From NCBI GenBank assembly GCA_000200715.1, contig DP000238.1, forward strand, positions 1,660,849-1,724,848: 64,000 nucleotides of DNA, read 5' to 3'. Made by a program: the position numbers and the translations under genes. Within the stretch, counting starts at the first letter, position 1; each line of letters opens with the position of its first letter. The notes under the pieces are model-generated. The model worked only from the letters and a program-made list of their open reading frames with translations, had not been told where the DNA came from and ran no database searches. The stretch is from Cenarchaeum symbiosum A. GTDB taxonomy: Archaea; Thermoproteota; Nitrososphaeria; Nitrososphaerales; Nitrosopumilaceae. Of the stretch, positions 59,964 to 64,000 are shown one piece after another.

Positions 59964-62135
59964 CTAGCCGTACAGCTTGACCAGATCCGCCCTGGCCTCG
60001 GCTAGCTGGCGCCTGATCTCTTTGATTAACCGGAGTAGGTCTGCGTCCCCGGCTGGAGGGTCGGCGGGCGGGGTGTCCTTGTACAGTGCTGCAAGATCCG
60101 CCCTGGCCTCGGCTAGCTGGCGCCTGATCTCCGTGATGGTTCGGAGCAGTTCCGCATCATTGAGTTGTCGCAGTTGCTCCTTTGCATCGGCTAGCTGCTC
60201 TTTTAGCGCACTTACCTGCTCCAAGGTTACCGGAGTTTCTGGGGCTTGAACCTGCTTGGCGTGCCCCTTTGGCATAGTGCCGCGGGGAGACTGCGGTTCT
60301 GCGGGCTTGGGTTCAGGCTTGGGTTTCTCGGGCTCCGGTTTGGTGCTGGGCTTTTCAAATCCTTTTGGCAGGGTGCCGCGGGGCGACTGTGGTTCGGGCT
60401 TCTTGGGCTCCGGCTTCTCGGGCTCTGGTTTAGCGCTGGGCTTTTCAAATCCCTTTGGCATAGTGCCGCGGGGAGACTGCGGTTCGGGCTTCTTGGGCTC
60501 TGGTTTGGTGCTGGTCTTTTCAAATCCTTTTGGCAGGGTGCCGCGGGGAGACTGTGGTTCTGCGGGCTTGGGTTCAGGCTTGGGTTTCTCTGGTTCAGGG
60601 GCGGCACTGGGTTTTTCAAATCCTTTTGGCAGGGTGCCGCGGGGCGACTGTGGTTCTGCGGGCTTGGGTTCAGGCTTGGGTTTCTCTGGTTCAGGGGCGG
60701 CACTGGGTTTTTCAAATCCCTTTGGCAGGGTGCCGCGGGGCGACTGTGGTTCTGTAGGCTTGGGCTCCGGCTTCTTGGGCTCTGGTTTAGCGCTGGGCTT
60801 TTCAAATCCTTTTGGCAGGGTGCCGCGGGGCGACTGTGGTTCGGGCTTCTTGGGCTCCGGCTTCTCGGGCTCTGGTTTAGCGCTGGGCTTTTCAAATCCT
60901 TTTGGCAGGGTGCCGCGGGGCGACTGTGGTTCGGGCTTGGGCTCCGGCTTCTCGGGCTCTGGTTTAGCGCTGGGCTTTTCAAATCCTTTTGGCAGGGTGC
61001 CGCGGGGCGACTGTGGTTCGGGCTTGGGCTCCGGCTTCTCGGGCTCTGGTTTAGCGCTGGACTTTTCAAATCCTTTTGGCAGGCTGCCGCGGGGCGACTG
61101 TGGTTCGGGCTTGGGCTCCGGCTTCTCGGGCTCTGGTTTAGCGCTGGGCTTTTCAAATCCTTTTGGCAGGGTGCCGCGGGGCGACTGTGGTTCGGGCTTG
61201 GGCTCCGGCTTGGGTTTCTCGGGCTCTGGTTTAGCGCTGGGCTTTTCAAATCCCTTTGGCAGGGTGCCGCGGGGCGACTGTGGTTCTGTAGGCTTGGGCT
61301 CCGGCTTCTTGGGCTCTGGTTTAGCGCTGGGCTTTTCAAATCCTTTTGGCAGGGTGCCGCGGGGCGACTGTGGTTCGGGCTTCTTGGGCTCTGGTTTAGT
61401 GCTGGGTTTTTCAAATCCCTTTGGCAGGGTGCCGCGGGGAGACTGCGGTTCCGCGGGCTTGGGTTCAGGCTTGGGTTTCTCGGGCTCTGGTGCGGCACGG
61501 GGTTTTTCAAATCCTTTTGGCAGGCTGCCGCGGGGGGACTGCGGCAGTTCGGCAGCGGGGTCCGGCTCCCGGACCTCCCCGGTTTCGCCGCGCGCGCCCT
61601 GCAGCCTCGCAAGATAGTCCCTCTCGTACTCTGCCAGTGTTTCGGCCTTGGGTGAGGAGGGCTCGCGCTCTGTCACCTGCCGGGGCGCCGCCTTGGGCTC
61701 CGGCCGGGCCCAGACCTGCGGCTCAATCCGCCCCGCACCCATGTTCTTGAGTATGGCCCTGTCTTCAGGCGATATGGAAAGTTTTGCATTGTCATCCCCC
61801 TTGGCGGTGCTGCGCGCGGCGGGCGGCGCCACCGGCGATATGGCCGGCAGGTGCCCCAGGTTGTCGTACTTTGCCTTGTTGTTGTCCGTCCGCAGTTGGT
61901 GGCCCGCGCCGCTCCGGACCGACCTTATGTTCTCGCCCAGCCTCCATCCGGCCAGGGACCCGTAGATTGTCACGTACGACACGCCCTTGCTGATGTCGGC
62001 CACCACGGCCTCTTTGCCAACCAGCTCGCCGGCGTCTATCTTCCCGTCCACATCCCGGTGCCTTCTAAGGGAGACCGCCTGCCGCTTGCCGTCATACTCG
62101 ACGGCGGATATCAGATAGTCGGCCCACTTTGTCAT
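59964..62135 (-). CDS. Large Pro/Lys/Glu tandem-repeat protein
   Basis: A 723-aa protein. The N-terminal ~75 residues (MTKWADYLISAVEYDGKRQA) form a small DUF3892-like domain. Residues ~200-615 are 14 units of PQSPRGTLPKGFEKPSAKPE plus a variable PEPEKPEPK linker, and one degenerate unit. The C-terminal ~110 residues hold two copies of LIKEIRRQLAEARADL-type coiled coil. Long PEK repeats suggest an elongated spacer between the two ends. TATA-like TTTATTTAATAG is ~27 nt upstream. Confidence 0.7.
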   Translation of the reverse strand: MTKWADYLISAVEYDGKRQAVSLRRHRDVDGKIDAGELVGKEAVVADISKGVSYVTIYGSLAGWRLGENIRSVRSGAGHQLRTDNNKAKYDNLGHLPAISPVAPPAARSTAKGDDNAKLSISPEDRAILKNMGAGRIEPQVWARPEPKAAPRQVTEREPSSPKAETLAEYERDYLARLQGARGETGEVREPDPAAELPQSPRGSLPKGFEKPRAAPEPEKPKPEPKPAEPQSPRGTLPKGFEKPSTKPEPKKPEPQSPRGTLPKGFEKPSAKPEPKKPEPKPTEPQSPRGTLPKGFEKPSAKPEPEKPKPEPKPEPQSPRGTLPKGFEKPSAKPEPEKPEPKPEPQSPRGSLPKGFEKSSAKPEPEKPEPKPEPQSPRGTLPKGFEKPSAKPEPEKPEPKPEPQSPRGTLPKGFEKPSAKPEPEKPEPKKPEPQSPRGTLPKGFEKPSAKPEPKKPEPKPTEPQSPRGTLPKGFEKPSAAPEPEKPKPEPKPAEPQSPRGTLPKGFEKPSAAPEPEKPKPEPKPAEPQSPRGTLPKGFEKTSTKPEPKKPEPQSPRGTMPKGFEKPSAKPEPEKPEPKKPEPQSPRGTLPKGFEKPSTKPEPEKPKPEPKPAEPQSPRGTMPKGHAKQVQAPETPVTLEQVSALKEQLADAKEQLRQLNDAELLRTITEIRRQLAEARADLAALYKDTPPADPPAGDADLLRLIKEIRRQLAEARADLVKLYG
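60290..61560 (-). repeat. Tandem DNA repeats of the PKGFEKP protein
   Basis: About 14 imperfect units of 60-90 bp, each with the block CCTTTTGGCAGGGTGCCGCG (plus strand) and a variable linker. The array has almost no stop codons in several frames on both strands, which explains the long spurious ORFs there. Confidence 0.8.
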
Positions 62136-62227
62136 TTCTACGATTCGATGATTATCCTATTAAATAAATAATAATTGCAGATGCTGCCTGCCGCCGGGCG
62201 CCCCTCCCCGGCAAGGCCCTGCAGGCG

Positions 62228-62638
62228 CTAGGATCTCTTTCCCAGTTTCCGCATGATTTTGGACCAGTCCAGGTCCTCCTCGTTGCCCTGTGCGATGGCG
62301 TTACTGTACAGCAGTTCAAAGACCCAGCTGCTTATCTCGCCCCAGATCTCCTTGAGCGTCTCCTCCTCCGTCCAGACGACGCTGGCCTTTACCGCGCTCA
62401 TCGCAAAGGTGTACCTAGCGTCCTTGGTTGGATCGGTGTGCCACTTTTCGATGATCCTGTCGCAAAACTCCAGAATATCCTGTTTTGTGAGGGCGAGCCT
62501 CTCCACGTCCACGGGGCCGGTGTCCCTATGGGAGTCCCTGGGTGTGTGCTGCGGGACATCCCCCCCGCGTGTGGTGCCGGACGTGTAGTCGGATCCATAG
62601 CCGGGGCCCCGATCTGATCCCTGTCCATCCATGTACAT
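62228..62638 (-). CDS. Hypothetical protein
   Basis: A 136-aa protein with a Gly/Asp/Ser-rich N-terminal third (MYMDGQGSDRGPGYGS) and a helical domain after residue 45 (VERLALTKQDILEFCDRII, then TFAMSAVKASVVWTEEETL). No family recognised. It lies between two repeat-containing genes on the same strand. Confidence 0.55.
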   Translation of the reverse strand: MYMDGQGSDRGPGYGSDYTSGTTRGGDVPQHTPRDSHRDTGPVDVERLALTKQDILEFCDRIIEKWHTDPTKDARYTFAMSAVKASVVWTEEETLKEIWGEISSWVFELLYSNAIAQGNEEDLDWSKIMRKLGKRS

Positions 62639-62657
62639 GCTCCCTAGATGCCTGTTA

Positions 62658-64000
62658 TTACTCTAGCCCACGCCGCCAGTGGGAGCCTGCAAGACGGCGC
62701 CCAAGGCCGATGCCTACGGCCGCCGGGGCGGCTACATACATGCCCAGGTTGAGCGATATCACCGCGATTCCCAGCCCGAGCACCTGCTGCTCTGATCCCT
62801 CCTCGGCCAGTGACATTATCGACAGGGTAGCAAGCATCGGGGTGATGAGGAGCCGGACCGCCTCGCGTACCTCGGGGCTTCCCCTCTCGAGGTCCGCCAC
62901 CGCCGGCGAGAATGCATAGTATGCGGTGTTGAACGCCGACATGAACGCCGAGCCCGACGCAGTCGACATGAGCGTGCCGTCCCTTACCTCGCGGAGCTGC
63001 TGCACCTGCGGCGCCAGCTCCGAGCCGTATGCGGCTGTGGCGATCAGGCATCCGCCGCCCCGTGAATCATCAGCCGGTATAATCTCCGGCTCGTCCTCCA
63101 TTACAGGGCCCTGATCTACAATCACGCATTCTCCGCCCATCAGCTCCGTGCCGATCCCGCATTCGCCAAAGCCGGGATCCCGGAACACGGGCTCTTCGAG
63201 CCCCACCGCCTCGTATATCGACGGGTATTCCGGATAGCTTTCATCAAACCACTCTGCGTATCCCGGCTCATCGTTGTACCTGTCTATGTAGCTCTGCGGA
63301 TCCTTGTCCTCGTCTACAAACGGTGCTATATCCATGCGCGGCGCCGGCTCTTCGAGCCCCACCGCCTCGTATATCGACTGGTACTCCGGATAGCTTTCAT
63401 CAAACCACTCTGCGTATTCTGGCTCATTGTTGTACCTGTCTATGTAGCTCTGCGGATCCTTGTCCTCGTCTACAAACTGGGCTATGCCGAGCTCGGCCGG
63501 GGCGCGGCTGGGCTCGTTCCGGGTCGGGGCAGGCGCCGGATCCGCCCGCCGCGGCTCGTCATCCGGCTCGTCCTCTTGTTCTAAAACGGTGATCATGATT
63601 GTCTCCCTATCAGTGAGCGGCCCCTTTTCCACCACTATGTCGAGGGAATGAGAGAGTCCGCTGCTGTGCCCCTGATTGTCGGAGGGGGTCCAAGAGAACC
63701 TGCCGGTGGACTCGCCGATCTCTGCCCCCGCCGGGACCCCGCCTTCCAGGCGATACGAGAGATCCCTTAACGAGCGGTCTGTGACGCTGACGGTAAACGA
63801 GAGCTCCTCTCCCACGCTAGCTTCCTTGTTCCCGATCTGGTTGAGGGCCAGATCAAAGTCGGGCACCAGAACCACCTTATCGCCGTCATATTGCAATTGT
63901 ATAGTTATGCCCTCGGCTTCCGACTGGTTCCCCGTTATGCCGGTTGCGTTGTACACTCCAATTCTGTCAAAGATCTCACTAACCCGAAAGTTGTTGCTGG
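62658..64000 (-). CDS. CFI-box surface protein with Ig-like domain (5' end outside window)
   Basis: The frame is open from 64000 to the stop at 62658, so the N terminus lies beyond the window; GTG 63956 is an internal possibility. A putative Ig-like (cadherin-type) beta-domain (~first 130 residues) has SFTVSVTDRSLRDLSYRLEG and GRFSWTPSDNQG. A Pro-rich linker and a twice-repeated 47-residue Asp/Tyr-rich module follow. The CFI-box GGGCLIATAAYGSELAPQV and C-terminal hydrophobic segments complete it. Such C-terminal boxes are known in extracellular proteins. Confidence 0.75.
   Translation of the reverse strand, partial: SNNFRVSEIFDRIGVYNATGITGNQSEAEGITIQLQYDGDKVVLVPDFDLALNQIGNKEASVGEELSFTVSVTDRSLRDLSYRLEGGVPAGAEIGESTGRFSWTPSDNQGHSSGLSHSLDIVVEKGPLTDRETIMITVLEQEDEPDDEPRRADPAPAPTRNEPSRAPAELGIAQFVDEDKDPQSYIDRYNNEPEYAEWFDESYPEYQSIYEAVGLEEPAPRMDIAPFVDEDKDPQSYIDRYNDEPGYAEWFDESYPEYPSIYEAVGLEEPVFRDPGFGECGIGTELMGGECVIVDQGPVMEDEPEIIPADDSRGGGCLIATAAYGSELAPQVQQLREVRDGTLMSTASGSAFMSAFNTAYYAFSPAVADLERGSPEVREAVRLLITPMLATLSIMSLAEEGSEQQVLGLGIAVISLNLGMYVAAPAAVGIGLGRRLAGSHWRRGLE
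63190..63486 (-). repeat. Two 141-bp near-identical units in the CFI-box gene
   Basis: Units 63190-63330 and 63346-63486 encode FVDEDKDPQSYIDRYN and YPEYxSIYEAVGLEEP modules, differing at only a few bases. Recent tandem duplication, with a 156-bp period. Confidence 0.85.

Noticed and set aside
60290-61560. CRISPR array
   Set aside because: The repeats are protein-coding, unequal in length and without unique spacers; no cas genes are nearby. No CRISPR was seen elsewhere in the window.
60246-61655. Long plus-strand ORFs of over 450 codons, rich in Gly/Phe/Leu, inside the repeat array
   Set aside because: They are shadows of the tandem array, which lacks stops in several frames; the minus-strand product has real N- and C-terminal domains and a TATA element.

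Overview
The window is a gene-dense, GC-rich archaeal chromosome segment that reads as a Thaumarchaeota (Nitrososphaerota, marine group I) genome. Supporting gene content: a biotin-dependent acyl-CoA carboxylase set of the type used in the 3-hydroxypropionate/4-hydroxybutyrate cycle, an 11-gene complex I operon without nuoEFG, zinc-type ferredoxins, GINS/MCM/RFC/Hel308 replication and repair genes, Alba, aIF6, ABCE1, S27e, and many leaderless genes with a TATA element about 25 nt before the start codon. The GC content and the many secreted or repeat-rich proteins fit the sponge symbiont Cenarchaeum symbiosum; that species call is recollection plus inference, not a database result.

Layout. 1-7.1 kb: tail of an Ala-rich repeat protein, hemA, a DUF1059-like protein, a flavin reductase, the carboxylase genes and a peroxiredoxin. 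7.2-17.8 kb: complex I operon nuoABCDHIJKMLN, then a convergent prenyl diphosphate synthase. 18.6-24 kb: accessory region on the minus strand with an intron-containing tRNA-Glu, small exported or membrane proteins, a secreted protein whose promoter carries an 11-G run, a serpin with an overlapping 33-codon leader ORF, and a trypsin-like protease broken by a frameshift. 24-33.6 kb: mostly housekeeping (TenA-like, tRNA-Met, pyrE, LarA-like, M50 protease, eRF1-like GGQ protein, acetyltransferase, Trm5, RelE-like toxin, ABCE1, an S27e-PIN fusion). 33.7-41.1 kb: DUF7482-like exported protein, tRNA-Asp, tRNA-Lys, sua5 (frameshifted), argH, a SufT-like protein and the succinate dehydrogenase operon (sdhA frameshifted). 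41.4-42.3 kb: AT-rich island with two convergent genes. 42.5-49.5 kb: PadR regulator with a palindromic operator, PrpB-like lyase, Alba, tRNA-Ala, second flavin reductase, tRNA-Pro, nucleotidyltransferase (frameshifted), ilvE and a small sugar-modification operon. 49.3-56.5 kb: GINS-MCM-Hel308-GT4 operon opposite RFC small subunit, and tRNA-Ser. 56.5-64 kb: two zinc ferredoxins, aIF6, hisS, a zinc-finger gene (frameshifted), a giant Pro/Lys/Glu repeat protein, and a CFI-box surface protein running off the window end.

Five genes are each restored by adding back one base, most often at a G or C run. Because sdhA and sua5 are expected to be functional, consensus errors are the simplest explanation for those, but the protease could be a real pseudogene or a slippage switch. 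The least expected items are the serpin/protease/poly-G secreted cluster, the S27e-PIN fusion, the tRNA-Glu T-loop intron, glutamyl-tRNA reductase without its catalytic Cys, imperfect duplications of gene 3' ends, and a symmetric TATA element serving two leaderless genes.
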